A stretch of 64,000 nt of DNA from Candidatus Thiodiazotropha sp. LNASS1 (GTDB taxonomy: Bacteria > Pseudomonadota > Gammaproteobacteria > Chromatiales > Chromatiaceae), in NCBI RefSeq assembly GCF_964212655.1, contig NZ_OZ156465.1, forward strand, positions 1,240,001 to 1,304,000. Direction: 5' to 3'. A program made the position numbers and the translations under genes. This document shows, in pieces, positions 44,728 to 53,807 of the stretch. How positions within the stretch are numbered: position 1 is the stretch's first letter; each line of letters starts with the position of its first letter. A model generated the notes under the pieces. The model worked only from the letters and a program-made list of their open reading frames with translations, did not search any database and was not told the origin of the DNA.

Positions 44728-46734
44728 TTACACTACCAATCCCCTATCCTGCAGGCTCTTGATCTGATCGCGTATCTTAGCTGCCTCCTCGAATTCAAGA
44801 TCCTGGGCATGGCGATACATCTGTTGCTCCAATTGTTGGATCCGTTTTGCCATCTGTGATGGCGAGAGGCCCGCATACTCCATCTCCTCCTCCGCCACCC
44901 TGGCATAACGCTTGGCGCTGAGCTGTCCCCCTGGATAGGCAGTTTCCATGACGTCCGAAATCGATTTCAGGATGGTCTGGGGTGTGATGCCATTGGCCCG
45001 GTTATAGTCAATCTGCCTTGCCCGCCGCCGATTGGTCTCATCGATTGCCCGTTCCATCGAGCCGGTAACCTGATCCGCGTAAAGGATCGCCATGCCGTTG
45101 GCATTGCGCGCGGCACGGCCAATCGTTTGGATCAAGGAGCCTTCAGAGCGCAGAAATCCCTCTTTATCCGCATCCAGGATGGCTACCAGAGAGACCTCCG
45201 GCATATCCAGGCCCTCGCGCAGCAGATTGATACCGACCAATGCATCGAACTCACCCAGGCGCAGATCACGAATGATCTCAACCCGCTCCACCGTATCAAT
45301 ATCGGAATGGAGATAACGTACGCGTACATCATGATCACCGAGATAGTCGGTGAGATCCTCCGCCATACGCTTGGTAAGGGTGGTCACCAAAACACGCTCT
45401 TTTCTCGCCACCCGCAGCCGTATCTCGGAGAGAAGGTCGTCGACCTGTGTGCTCGCCGGCCTGACCTCGAGCTGAGGATCGACCAGACCGGTTGGACGGA
45501 CCACCTGTTCGACAATGGCCCCCGAGTGATCGATCTCATAATCGCGCGGTGTCGCGCTGACATAGATGGTCTGTGGTGCTCGATATTCGAACTCCTCGAA
45601 CCGCAGCGGCCGGTTGTCGAGTGCGGAGGGAAGGCGAAAGCCGTACTCAACCAATGTCTCCTTGCGCGATCTGTCGCCACGATACATACCGCCGAGTTGC
45701 GGTATGGTGACATGACTCTCATCCACCACCAGCAAGGCCTCATCCGGCAGGTAGTCGAACAGGGTTGGAGGCGGTTCGCCGGCAGCCCGTCCGGAGAGAT
45801 AGCGGGAGTAGTTTTCGATACCTGAGCAGTAACCGAGCTCAGTAATCATCTCGATGTCAAAACGGGTGCGCTGATCGAGGCGTTGCGCCTCCACCAGCTT
45901 ATTCGCCGAATCCAGCCGTTTTAGTCGCTGCTGCAGTTCCAACTTAATCTGATCCACCGCCTGCAACAGGGTCTCCCTCGGTGTCACATAGTGGCTCTTG
46001 GGATAGACCGAGTAGCGCGGCACCTTGCGTTTGATCTCACCGGTGAGTGGATCGAACACGGAGAGACTCTCGATCTCATCATCGAACAACTCCACTCGTA
46101 CCGCCTCGGCGTCCGATTCCGCCGGATAGATATCGATCACTTCACCCCGCACACGAAATGTCGCTCGATGCAGTTCCACATCATTGCGCTTGTATTGCAG
46201 CTCTGCCAAACGTCGCAGGATGGCCCGCTGATCGATGATCTCACCACGACTCAGGTGTAACATCATCCCCAGATAGGCACGCGGGTCGCCCAGACCATAG
46301 ATAGAAGAGACCGTGGCCACGATAATCGTATCCCGGCGTTCCAGCAGGGCCTTGGTTGCCGACAGGCGCATCTGCTCGATATGGTCATTGATGGAAGCGT
46401 CCTTCTCGATAAAGGTATCGGATGCGGGCACATAGGCTTCTGGCTGATAGTAGTCGTAGTAGGAGACAAAATACTCGACCGCATTTTCGGGAAAGAACTC
46501 CTTGAATTCCCCATACAACTGGGCAGCCAGGGTCTTGTTGGGGGCCAGCATCAAGGTTGGGCGTTGCAGCCTTTGAATGACATTGGCAATGGTAAAGGTT
46601 TTACCTGAACCGGTGACACCCAACAGGGTCATGCCGGCTTCACCATCCCGCAAACCCTCCTCGAGACGACTGATTGCCTCCGGTTGGTCGCCTGCGGGAG
46701 AGAAATTTGCAATTAATTTGAACGCTTTGCTCAT
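44728..46734 (-). CDS. uvrB: Excinuclease ABC subunit B
   Basis: About 668 residues, full length. It has the family start [20 protein letters not shown], Walker [11 protein letters not shown] (about 39-48), the beta-hairpin region [28 protein letters not shown], and helicase motifs in QTIGRAARN. The C-terminal UVR domain ([20 protein letters not shown]) contacts UvrC. UvrB loads on damage with UvrA and guides UvrC in nucleotide excision repair. ATG 46734 is preferred because it gives the conserved N-terminus; ATG 46749 would add five residues. It is divergent from the aminotransferase gene. Confidence 0.97.
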   Translation of the reverse strand: MSKAFKLIANFSPAGDQPEAISRLEEGLRDGEAGMTLLGVTGSGKTFTIANVIQRLQRPTLMLAPNKTLAAQLYGEFKEFFPENAVEYFVSYYDYYQPEAYVPASDTFIEKDASINDHIEQMRLSATKALLERRDTIIVATVSSIYGLGDPRAYLGMMLHLSRGEIIDQRAILRRLAELQYKRNDVELHRATFRVRGEVIDIYPAESDAEAVRVELFDDEIESLSVFDPLTGEIKRKVPRYSVYPKSHYVTPRETLLQAVDQIKLELQQRLKRLDSANKLVEAQRLDQRTRFDIEMITELGYCSGIENYSRYLSGRAAGEPPPTLFDYLPDEALLVVDESHVTIPQLGGMYRGDRSRKETLVEYGFRLPSALDNRPLRFEEFEYRAPQTIYVSATPRDYEIDHSGAIVEQVVRPTGLVDPQLEVRPASTQVDDLLSEIRLRVARKERVLVTTLTKRMAEDLTDYLGDHDVRVRYLHSDIDTVERVEIIRDLRLGEFDALVGINLLREGLDMPEVSLVAILDADKEGFLRSEGSLIQTIGRAARNANGMAILYADQVTGSMERAIDETNRRRARQIDYNRANGITPQTILKSISDVMETAYPGGQLSAKRYARVAEEEMEYAGLSPSQMAKRIQQLEQQMYRHAQDLEFEEAAKIRDQIKSLQDRGLVV

Positions 46735-46864
46735 TTGGGGATTCTTCATCGTGCTTGAATTGGCTATTATGACATCCCGACAACGCCATCACCGAGTGGC
46801 TTTTTTTATCAATCCGTCGATCAGCCGCTTCGCTGATGTTTGAGAACCAGGGATTAAAACAGTA

Positions 46865-48052
46865 ATGAATGCACAACTCTCCAGTCGCGTACAAGCCGTC
46901 AAACCCTCTCCCACCCTTGCAGTTACCGCCCGTGCCGCCGAGATGCGGGCTGCAGGAAAGGATGTCATCGGACTGGGTGCGGGAGAACCGGATTTCGACA
47001 CGCCTGACCATATTAAATCCGCCGCCATCAATGCCATCAATGACGGCTTTACGAAATATACTGCGGTCGATGGCACACCGGCCCTGAAGCAGGCAATCAG
47101 AGACAAATTTCAGGGCGACAACGGATTTGACTACGCAGCCGATCAGATACTTGTCTCCTGCGGGGGTAAGCAGAGTTTTTACAATCTGGCCCAGGCCGTA
47201 CTCGATCCTGGCGATGAGGTAATCATCCCCGCACCCTATTGGGTCTCCTACCCAGATATATCGATTCTGGCAGGTGGTGTGCCTGTGCTGGTTTCCGCCG
47301 GTGCTTCTCAGAATTTCAAGATCAATGCCCAGCAACTGGCAGCGGCGATCACTGAAAAGACCAAGCTATTCGTCATCAACAGCCCCTCCAACCCCACCGG
47401 CATGGCCTACAGCCGGGAGGAGCTGGCCGCACTGGGTGAGGTGCTGAAGGATCACCCCAGAATATTGATCGCAACCGATGATATGTATGAACATATCCTC
47501 TGGCCAGGAAACAGCTTCGTCAATATTCTCAACGCCTGCCCGGAACTCAAGGATCGCACGCTGGTCTTGAACGGGGTCTCCAAAGCCTACTCCATGACCG
47601 GATGGCGCATCGGATATGCCGGTGGTCCCGCAGATATCATCAAAGCCATGAAAAAAATCCAGTCTCAGAGCACTTCGAATCCCACCTCCATTTCGCAAGT
47701 GGCGGCGCAGGCGGCACTCGAAGGACCGCAGGAGTGTATTCAGGAGATGTTGACCGCCTTCAAGGCACGTCATGATTACGTGGTCGAGCGCCTCAACGGC
47801 ATGCCTGGCATCGACTGCCTGCCAAGCGACGGCACTTTCTATTGCTTCCCGAACGTGGAAGGCGCTCTGGCCTCTCTGAAAGGTGTCAGCAATGATCTGG
47901 AACTCTCGGAGTACCTGATCACGGAAGCAGGCGTGGCGCTGGTGCCAGGTACTGCATTCGGGCTTTCCGGACATGTGCGCATCTCCATCGCGACCAGTCA
48001 GGAAAATCTGGAAAAGGCCCTGGACCGGATTGAAGGCGTACTCAAGGCCTGA
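46865..48052 (+). CDS. Class I pyridoxal-phosphate aminotransferase (aspartate aminotransferase type)
   Basis: The 395-residue fold-type I aminotransferase of the I-beta/gamma aspartate group has GLGAGEPDFDTPDHI near the start, SNPTGMAYSREEL, the PLP aspartate/tyrosine region ATDDMYEHI, and the lysine in NGVSKAYSMTGWRIGYAGG, with the C-terminal arginine in GHVRISIATS. It would interconvert aspartate and oxaloacetate with glutamate and 2-oxoglutarate; aromatic or prephenate specificity cannot be excluded. It is single, divergent from uvrB, with 74 bp before the pseudopilin gene. Confidence 0.92.
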   Translation: MNAQLSSRVQAVKPSPTLAVTARAAEMRAAGKDVIGLGAGEPDFDTPDHIKSAAINAINDGFTKYTAVDGTPALKQAIRDKFQGDNGFDYAADQILVSCGGKQSFYNLAQAVLDPGDEVIIPAPYWVSYPDISILAGGVPVLVSAGASQNFKINAQQLAAAITEKTKLFVINSPSNPTGMAYSREELAALGEVLKDHPRILIATDDMYEHILWPGNSFVNILNACPELKDRTLVLNGVSKAYSMTGWRIGYAGGPADIIKAMKKIQSQSTSNPTSISQVAAQAALEGPQECIQEMLTAFKARHDYVVERLNGMPGIDCLPSDGTFYCFPNVEGALASLKGVSNDLELSEYLITEAGVALVPGTAFGLSGHVRISIATSQENLEKALDRIEGVLKA

Positions 48053-48126
48053 TACTCGCGCCTGTCTGGCCAGACAGTATCAAGGGCGCTGGATGCGCCC
48101 TGCCGATCTCCAAGGAGGGAGAAAAC

Positions 48127-48696
48127 ATGCCACACACTGTCACCCACTCTTATGTCCGAGGTTTCGGATTCACCCTGATCGAGTTGATCATCACCCTGGG
48201 TATCGCGCTGATCCTGCTAATCACGGTTATACCCTCCTTTCGCACCTTAACGGTGAAGAACCTTCAGGCAAGCGAGATCAACAGCTTTGTTCACCATTGC
48301 CATCTCGCCCGCTCCCTCTCGATCTCCAGAGAGACTCACCATGTACTCTGTCCCAGCAGTAATGGTGAGAGTTGTACCAACGTCGCGGACTGGAGCGATG
48401 GGTATATTCTGTATGAGGATTTGAACCGGAACAGATCTCGGGATCAGAACGAGCTGCTGCAAGGCGTACATCAGCCGATACAGGGTATGAGTATCGGTAT
48501 AGACTCCAGCCGACACCGCAGATATGTAGTCTACCGGGGAGATGGACGGCCCAGCGGCTACAATCTTACCCTCACTTTCTGTGATCCTGACAACCTGATC
48601 CCCCCCAAAGCGGTGATCGTAAGCAACCTGGGACGCGTCAGGGTTTCCAAGACCCGCTCGGACGGATCACAACTCAGCTGCAGCGGCGAAATTTAA
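48127..48696 (+). CDS. GspH/FimT-family type IV pseudopilin
   Basis: The 189-residue protein has a prepilin leader and cleavage site (GFGFTLIELIITLGIALILL), the hydrophobic alpha-1 helix, then a GspH-type globular head with paired cysteines (CPSSNGESC; also near the C-terminus). Cleavage by PilD after glycine is expected; it would be a minor pilin at the tip of type IV pili or a type II secretion pseudopilus. AAGGAGG lies about 7-10 bases upstream of the ATG. No other pil genes are near, so it is an orphan. Confidence 0.88.
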   Translation: MPHTVTHSYVRGFGFTLIELIITLGIALILLITVIPSFRTLTVKNLQASEINSFVHHCHLARSLSISRETHHVLCPSSNGESCTNVADWSDGYILYEDLNRNRSRDQNELLQGVHQPIQGMSIGIDSSRHRRYVVYRGDGRPSGYNLTLTFCDPDNLIPPKAVIVSNLGRVRVSKTRSDGSQLSCSGEI

Positions 48697-48753
48697 GGTC
48701 GAACTATTGACGCTAAGGCCCAGTCTCTTTATTATGCGCCCCTCTTGAATAAT

Positions 48754-48829
48754 TCCCCGGTAGCTCAGTCGGTAGAGCGGGTGACTGTTAATCACTAGGT
48801 CGGCAGTTCGAGCCTGTCCCGGGGAGCCA
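48754..48829 (+). tRNA. tRNA-Asn (anticodon GTT)
   Basis: A 76-nt cloverleaf with acceptor stem TCCCCGG/CCGGGGA, D arm AGCTCAGTCGGTAGAGC, anticodon stem GTGA/TCAC around CTGTTAA (anticodon GTT), T arm with AGTTCGAGCCT, discriminator G and encoded CCA. No integration repeat is visible beside it. Confidence 0.95.
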
Positions 48830-48837
48830 TATAAAAC

Positions 48838-48876
48838 AAAGGCTTACATTACAATGATGTAGGCCTTTTTGTTTTT
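48838..48876 (+). terminator. Terminator behind tRNA-Asn
   Basis: A hairpin of AAAGGC-TACAT type (left arm 48838-48850, right arm from about 48856) is followed by T runs TTTTTGTTTTT. It directly follows the tRNA. Confidence 0.8.
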
Positions 48877-49325
48877 AGGCAAGCCTAAAAAACACTATCT
48901 TGCGAATGATATCGCTCCTTCCATTATTAAAACGGCATTGTCCAACCGGAATGTCACACTATCGCCGTATAAATCCCGGCATATCCGACAATCAGAATAG
49001 AGCTCACAGTGCGCAACGCTCCTTTACCGGCTTTTCAAATCACATCGCCGGGCCTTTAGGATCATCGCATTTCATAGGTGAAATATCGTCAGAATAGAGT
49101 GGAATTAAAAACGAGGGGATATTAAGGATAATTTTTGTCGGGAAATTTAACAGACCATTACGATAAAAATCACCATCTCCTTGATTTCATTATACATTCA
49201 TTATCAGGCATAAATATTGCTGTTATAAATATCAAGTCATCCACGACGAACAAAAAGGTAAATAATCTCTTGTTTCAAGAGGTCACGATGCTGCCATATC
49301 GGGTGTCTAGCGTGTACTCATAAAC
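48877..49325. other. Non-coding or decayed stretch
   Basis: About 450 bases without a supported gene. Two short frames (48900-49097, 49135-49323) lack ribosome sites and recognisable domains. The second runs close to the following gene and may be its control region. Confidence 0.4.
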
Positions 49326-49871
49326 ATGTTCAACTATTACACTTTTGAAGGACCGATAATCAGTCTGGATGATAACTCTGGAGTTCTCACTCTCGCCGGT
49401 CTCACGGTTAGAGATAAGATCCGTTACACCTTTTTAATCAATCGTGAAATGGAAGGTACCCGTACCGGAGATGACGGATCCACCTTTACCTACGATAACG
49501 ATAGACTAAGGGTCTATTTTTACACCCGTCTCGTCAATGGCAGCAGAATCCACACACTGAATCAATTTGATTCTCAACAGAAAGAGTCGTTTATTACCTA
49601 TAATCGAGGATTCGAATCAGACAGGCGATTCGACCTGCTATCCGGATCAAAAAAACATTATGTGAATATCTGGGGAGTATCAATCAACGATTGGCCTGAC
49701 GGTTCTATACTACATGGCCTTGAGTGTGTGTATGACAGTATTGGAAGAAGATCTGTTATAAGCTCAAAACTATCTCTTGTATCCATCTCAGATCTCTATT
49801 CTCACCCCGCCGAGAATGAAACAACAACATATAACGGAGTTGACCTTCTTCAACACTATTTTCGATGCTAA
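49326..49871 (+). CDS. Unknown protein resembling secreted beta-rich PEP-CTERM-type domains
   Basis: This 181-residue protein begins YYTFEGPIISLDDNSGVLTL and continues VRDKIRYTFLINREMEGTRT. This resembles the beta-rich opening of many secreted proteins of the PEP-CTERM/VPEP kind. Here there is no signal peptide before it and no C-terminal anchor after it, so it may be a remnant or use an upstream lost start. No ribosome site stands out. It is alone, between tRNA-Asn and two small genes. Confidence 0.5.
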   Translation: MFNYYTFEGPIISLDDNSGVLTLAGLTVRDKIRYTFLINREMEGTRTGDDGSTFTYDNDRLRVYFYTRLVNGSRIHTLNQFDSQQKESFITYNRGFESDRRFDLLSGSKKHYVNIWGVSINDWPDGSILHGLECVYDSIGRRSVISSKLSLVSISDLYSHPAENETTTYNGVDLLQHYFRC

Positions 49872-50164
49872 CACCCCGCCGGCTTAAAGTTTCGTAAATC
49901 TGTCGGTCCCCACGTCACAATCCCTTCTATCGTTCTGAAATTGGAACTGCTCATACCAGGGTAGCCTGTTATGTACATATGCCATTTGCCATGTGTAAAT
50001 GTGCTATTTACTCACCTTAAAGGGACTGGTTACTGAATGACTCGACATACATAATTAAAATACTGTGTTTGAAAATATAAGGTTCGATTGACCTATTTCA
50101 ATGCGTGATAGCGGCTCAACACGTATAATCAAAAATAAGGCGGATAATCGGCATTTAGCAAGAG
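49872..50164. other. Intergenic stretch before the cysteine-rich gene
   Basis: AT-rich with short repeats such as CATATGCCATTTGCCATGTG near 49977-49996. It probably holds the promoter of the next gene. No coding frame is supported. Confidence 0.35.
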
Positions 50165-50425
50165 ATGAGTGCTGTGGGCAACGCAAAACAACTTGAAGTT
50201 GATCCCCGGATCATCGAGCAAGCCAGTCTTTGCGAGGATTGTCATCGCTGTGTCAAAGACCCCAACTTCCAACTTTGCAAGATCGATTACGTGACAGCGG
50301 CTGGGTCCGTTCTGTTCGTATTCAATGATCAGTGCAAAAACTGCAATTACAAGGTATCGTTTGGCAATGGCACGGTCTGCGGATGTCCTGTGCGCAGAGA
50401 GATCATGGCCAAATATGGATTATAA
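50165..50425 (+). CDS. Small cysteine-rich unknown protein
   Basis: The 86-residue soluble protein has eight cysteines in paired motifs (CEDCHRC, then CKIDY, CKNC and CGC). The spacing suggests binding of zinc or an Fe-S cluster, but it matches no family I know. AGAG lies four to seven bases before the ATG. It stands alone; the following small gene begins 260 bp downstream. Confidence 0.6.
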   Translation: MSAVGNAKQLEVDPRIIEQASLCEDCHRCVKDPNFQLCKIDYVTAAGSVLFVFNDQCKNCNYKVSFGNGTVCGCPVRREIMAKYGL

Positions 50426-50685
50426 TTCCGATCTCACCAGATAATTCGATCTCTGAGAAACCCCTCATCTACTGTTTTTCTCGATCGCACCATCATGAGG
50501 CTAAATATGGATGTGTGGTTCCCGTAGTGGCGATCAATCACCAATTATGGGAGGGCTATCAACTTGCTCATTTTGCGCTATCATTTCGACAGGGGTACCA
50601 CTGCCGTATCAACATGGTTGCTACTCATAAAACAAATCAGGGCATCCCCTGGATAGTGGTAAATATTTATATTTTGGGAATAATC

Positions 50686-50940
50686 ATGCACTACGATAAA
50701 CGGTTAGGGATGGGCCCAATACCGGCTTCACCAGAAAGATATATCAATGAGAAGCAGGTAGACGGGCTATCAATACTAAAAAAGTTTGGCTGGAAATTGA
50801 TCTGCATCAGAAGACCTTCAAACGGGAGCTGTGAAACACTGATGAAGAATGGTCATGATAAGGCGGTTGGGATATTGGGTGAAGATGGAATTCTGAGAAT
50901 CAATCCCGATATTCAGATCCGTCATTCCCAAAAAGGATAG
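50686..50940 (+). CDS. Small conserved-type unknown protein (84 residues)
   Basis: The ATG at 50686 is chosen because the sequence after it (SPERYINEKQVDGLSILKKF, then GWKLICIRRP, VGILGEDGILRINPDIQIR) resembles a small uncharacterised gammaproteobacterial family. That pattern is a helix followed by WKLxFVRRP and a C-terminal 'EDG.L..DPDI.IR'. The upstream in-frame part lacks such character. No membrane segment or motif for a known activity. Function unknown. Confidence 0.55.
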   Translation: MHYDKRLGMGPIPASPERYINEKQVDGLSILKKFGWKLICIRRPSNGSCETLMKNGHDKAVGILGEDGILRINPDIQIRHSQKG

Positions 50941-51239
50941 CCTCACAGACCTTCTTTCGAATAAAGTGCGGTGACATTTCGAAGATCAGACTGCCGATGC
51001 CTGTGCGCCCTTGTCAACAAAAAGGACATGAAAGAGTAATAATGAGATGTTTTCATTTAGATCTAAATCCTAGTCATCGTAAACCCAATTAACAATCACG
51101 ACAGAAAAAAATATTTCAAAACGAGAGATATCTCCTTGTTTGTTTGGATGTTTAACACTATTTTCTCCCGCTTTCCCATGTTGAACTGTCGACACATCGG
51201 TGCTCGGCAAGTAACCGTTATTTCGAGGTGAATCAGCGT
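50941..51239. other. Probable promoter region of the Mrp-complex-I operon
   Basis: About 300 bases with no gene. It contains AT-rich runs near 51040-51120 and ends in GAGG ahead of the first antiporter gene. The transcription start of the long operon probably lies here. Confidence 0.4.
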
Positions 51240-51767
51240 ATGTCAGCCACACCTGCTCAACAAGAAGAAGCCCAATTTTCCCATGGCCTGTTTCTGTTCG
51301 TCCTGATATTCCTGCTGTGGCTGATGCTCTCCGGCAACCTTGCTCTTGCTGAGGTGGTCACCGGCCTGGTTGTGGCTTCCGTGGTGACTCTGGCAAGCCG
51401 GCCCCATCTCCCTCTCTTTTCCGGCCTGCGCCTCTCTCCCGCTGCAATCCTGCCCTTTATCAGCTACCTGGCGGTCTTCCTGGCAGCGCTCATACGCGCC
51501 AATCTCGATATGGCTCGACGCGTACTTTCTCCCTCTCTCCCTCTCAATCCCGGCGTGGTCGAAGTCAAAACCAGGCTGAAATCTTCGCTTGGTCGGTTAA
51601 TCCTGGCAAACAGCATCACCCTGACACCTGGTACGCTGACTGTGGACCTGCAAGGTGACAGCATCCTGATACATTGGGTCGACATTCCTCCGGGAAGCGA
51701 TATCGAAAGCGCAACCCGTGATGTGACCGATATATTTGAACGTCATCTGGTAGGTTTCGTTAAATGA
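51240..51767 (+). CDS. mrpE: Mrp-type antiporter subunit E
   Basis: About 175 residues with two or three N-terminal hydrophobic segments (FLFVLIFLLWLMLSGNLALA) and the family's cytoplasmic part: NPGVVEVKTRL, LILANSITLTPGTLTVDL and HWVDIP. In Mrp and Mbh complexes this small subunit belongs to the sodium/proton antiporter module. GAGG lies about 12 bases before the ATG; a GTG at 51228 is less likely. It is the first gene of a run of overlapping genes reaching 58040. Confidence 0.9.
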   Translation: MSATPAQQEEAQFSHGLFLFVLIFLLWLMLSGNLALAEVVTGLVVASVVTLASRPHLPLFSGLRLSPAAILPFISYLAVFLAALIRANLDMARRVLSPSLPLNPGVVEVKTRLKSSLGRLILANSITLTPGTLTVDLQGDSILIHWVDIPPGSDIESATRDVTDIFERHLVGFVK

Positions 51768-52030
51768 TACTGACATTAATGGAAACAGCCGCCCTTACGA
51801 TGCTGGGTGGGGCGGTATTACTAAGTCTGCTTCGCTTGCTGATGGGACCTACCGCGCCGGACCGGGTGGTAGCGGCGGATACCCTGGCAGTAATCACAAC
51901 CTCGGGCCTGGTGGTACTGGCTGCGCTGCTTGGCAGTGCGCTCTATCTTGATGTGGCACTCATCTACGGCACCCTCGCTTTCGTCGGTGTTGTCGCTATT
52001 GCCCGCGCCATCGAGGGAAACGGATCATGA
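51764..52030 (+). CDS. mrpF: Mrp-type antiporter subunit F
   Basis: An 88-residue membrane protein with three hydrophobic helices. It shows the MrpF/MnhF stretch RLLMGPTAPDRVVAADTLAV and an IYGTLAFVGVVAIA ending. It overlaps subunit E by 4 bp and subunit G by 4 bp. It is a small structural part of the ion-translocating module. Confidence 0.9.
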   Translation: MILTLMETAALTMLGGAVLLSLLRLLMGPTAPDRVVAADTLAVITTSGLVVLAALLGSALYLDVALIYGTLAFVGVVAIARAIEGNGS

Positions 52031-52344
52031 GGCTACTGGCGGATATCATATTGCTCATCGGCGCGACCTTCACATTACTCGGTGCCCTGGGACTGCTGCG
52101 CATGCCGGATGTCTATAACCGAATCCAGGCAGGAACCAAGGCAGTAACATTGGGTGCACTCTCCCTGTTATTGGGCATTGGACTGCTCTATCCGGAGTGG
52201 TGGTCCAAGCTGCTGGTCATTGCCCTAATGATCCTGGTCACCAATCCCATTGGTTCATCCACTATCGCCAGGGCACTTATGATGGCGGGGGTGAAGCCGT
52301 GGAAAAAAGTTGAAACTGTAACCTCCGAACAGGATCAAGCATGA
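52027..52344 (+). CDS. mrpG: Mrp-type antiporter subunit G
   Basis: A 105-residue membrane protein with three helices. The family motif GALGLLRMPDVYNRIQAGTK is clear, as is TNPIGSSTIARA near the C-terminus. It overlaps both neighbours by 4 bp. It completes the E-F-G block that begins Mrp/Mbh-type operons. Confidence 0.92.
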   Translation: MRLLADIILLIGATFTLLGALGLLRMPDVYNRIQAGTKAVTLGALSLLLGIGLLYPEWWSKLLVIALMILVTNPIGSSTIARALMMAGVKPWKKVETVTSEQDQA

Positions 52345-52649
52345 GTGATATAGAAGTCTGGATCCTACTGCTCCTGGCATTGATGATGCTGAGTGCCGCG
52401 GTGATGGTATTGTTGGTGAAGAACCATATCGCCGCTGTCGCCGCCGCCTCCGTTGTTTCCCTTGGCCTGGCTCTGCTCTTCGTCCTCATGAGAGCGCCGG
52501 ATGTCGCCATGACGGAAGCAGCCGTCGGGGTCGGATTGAGCAGCCTGATCCTGGCGCTTGCATTGCGCCGCCTGGGCCTTTGGAAAGTGGACAGCGAGCA
52601 GGTGAAATATAATCTGCTGAGCCATGGCGGGGAGAACAAGGATGGGTAA
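52341..52649 (+). CDS. MbhD-like (DUF4040) antiporter subunit
   Basis: A 102-residue protein with three predicted helices and the DUF4040 stretch ALLFVLMRAPDVAMTEAAVG. This domain is the C-terminal part of MrpA in antiporters and a separate MbhD subunit in membrane-bound hydrogenase-type complexes. Being separate here is one sign of an Mbh/Mbx-like complex. It overlaps the next gene by 8 bp. Confidence 0.88.
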   Translation: MSDIEVWILLLLALMMLSAAVMVLLVKNHIAAVAAASVVSLGLALLFVLMRAPDVAMTEAAVGVGLSSLILALALRRLGLWKVDSEQVKYNLLSHGGENKDG

Positions 52650-53328
52650 CCTCACCGGTCTGTTATTTGCCGGAGGCCTGGGTTTCATGCTGCTGGCGCT
52701 GGCCGGCGGACTCGACTTCGGCACCCCGCCGATGCTTGTTGGCAGTGAAATTCAAGCACATGCGCCACAGCAGACCGGGGCCGTAAACATCGTCACCTCG
52801 GTCGTGTTGGGATATCGCGCCATCGATACCCTGGGAGAACTCTCGATTCTTTTTGCAGCCGCCGTTTCCGCCGGTCTGATTTTGGGACGCCGGCATACCA
52901 CTGCAGGCACGCAAACAAAAGGCGGTTTTATTCTATACACGGGAGGCTCGCTGCTCTTTCCGCTGATGATGACTATCGGTTTTTACATCATTTTTCACGG
53001 CCACCTGACCCCCGGTGGCGGCTTCCAGGGGGGCGTTATTCTGGCGGCGGCCTTCTTCCTCCCCCTATTGGCCCGACCCGGAGCCAGACTGCACCATAAG
53101 ACCTTGAGTCTGATCGAGGGATTCGCCGGCGCCAGTTTCATCCTTGTCGGCCTGCTGGCTATGATGGAGGGTAAGGCGTTTCTGCAACCCTTGCTGGTAC
53201 AGGACACCCTGGGTCAGCTTGCCTCCGCCGGCACCTTGCCGCTGCTCTATCTTGCGGTCGGCCTGAAGGTGGGCGCCGAACTGGCCAGCCTGCTGTCACG
53301 TCTGATACAGACAGAGGCACCGCAATGA
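52642..53328 (+). CDS. MrpB-like subunit with MbhE-type N-terminal extension
   Basis: About 228 residues. The N-terminal 90 residues resemble MbhE (TGAVNIVTSVVLGYRAIDTL, then GELSILFAAA). From about 95 on follows an MnhB domain (GGSLLFPLMMTIGFYIIFHG, HLTPGGGFQGGVILAA). In Mrp operons these functions are split between MrpA and MrpB, so this looks like a fusion of MbhE and MbhF equivalents. It overlaps both neighbours by a few bases. Confidence 0.87.
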   Translation: MGNLTGLLFAGGLGFMLLALAGGLDFGTPPMLVGSEIQAHAPQQTGAVNIVTSVVLGYRAIDTLGELSILFAAAVSAGLILGRRHTTAGTQTKGGFILYTGGSLLFPLMMTIGFYIIFHGHLTPGGGFQGGVILAAAFFLPLLARPGARLHHKTLSLIEGFAGASFILVGLLAMMEGKAFLQPLLVQDTLGQLASAGTLPLLYLAVGLKVGAELASLLSRLIQTEAPQ

Positions 53329-53807
53329 TCTCCGTATTCGATCCGGAATTGATTCTATACTCCACAGCGATAGGATTGATCGTGATCGGTCTGGCCGGCG
53401 TGGTCATGTCGTCTCACCTGTTTCGCATGGTACTGGCGTTGGTCATTGCAGAGGCCGGCGCAAATCTGATGCTGGTATTGGCGGGCTACCGCTGGGATGC
53501 GGTCGCACCGATACTCACCTCGCTTTCAGAACCTGCCGCGATGGTTGACCCGGTGCCGCAAGCCCTGGTGCTCACCGCCATCGTCATCGGTGTCGGCATA
53601 CAGGCCCTTGCAGTAAGTCTGTTGATCCGAATCCGCCAGCGCTACGCCACACTGGATCGTAAAGAGGCGGCTGAGCGCATGGATAGTGAGATCGCCGCCA
53701 GCATGGGTGCCGCAAGAGACGTGAGTCAGGATGCACCGCTGGGAGAGCGTCCCCTGCCTCCGATCCCTGCTGATCAAGTCAATACGCGAGGAGGGGATGC
53801 GCCATGA
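53325..53807 (+). CDS. mrpC: MrpC/NuoK-like subunit
   Basis: A 160-residue membrane protein with three helices and the NuoK/MrpC core GLAGVVMSSHLFRMVLALVI, EAGANLMLV and the DPVPQALVLTAIVIGVGIQA stretch. The C-terminal 45 residues are a polar tail (AARDVSQDAPLGERPLPPIP) not usual in NuoK. It belongs to the ion-channel part of complex I-like machines. Overlaps neighbours by 4 bp. Confidence 0.9.
   Translation: MISVFDPELILYSTAIGLIVIGLAGVVMSSHLFRMVLALVIAEAGANLMLVLAGYRWDAVAPILTSLSEPAAMVDPVPQALVLTAIVIGVGIQALAVSLLIRIRQRYATLDRKEAAERMDSEIAASMGAARDVSQDAPLGERPLPPIPADQVNTRGGDAP

Noticed and set aside
50332-50685. Upstream in-frame extension of the 84-residue protein to 202 residues
   Set aside because: The extra part overlaps the cysteine-rich gene, has no family character and no ribosome site; ATG 50686 is more natural.
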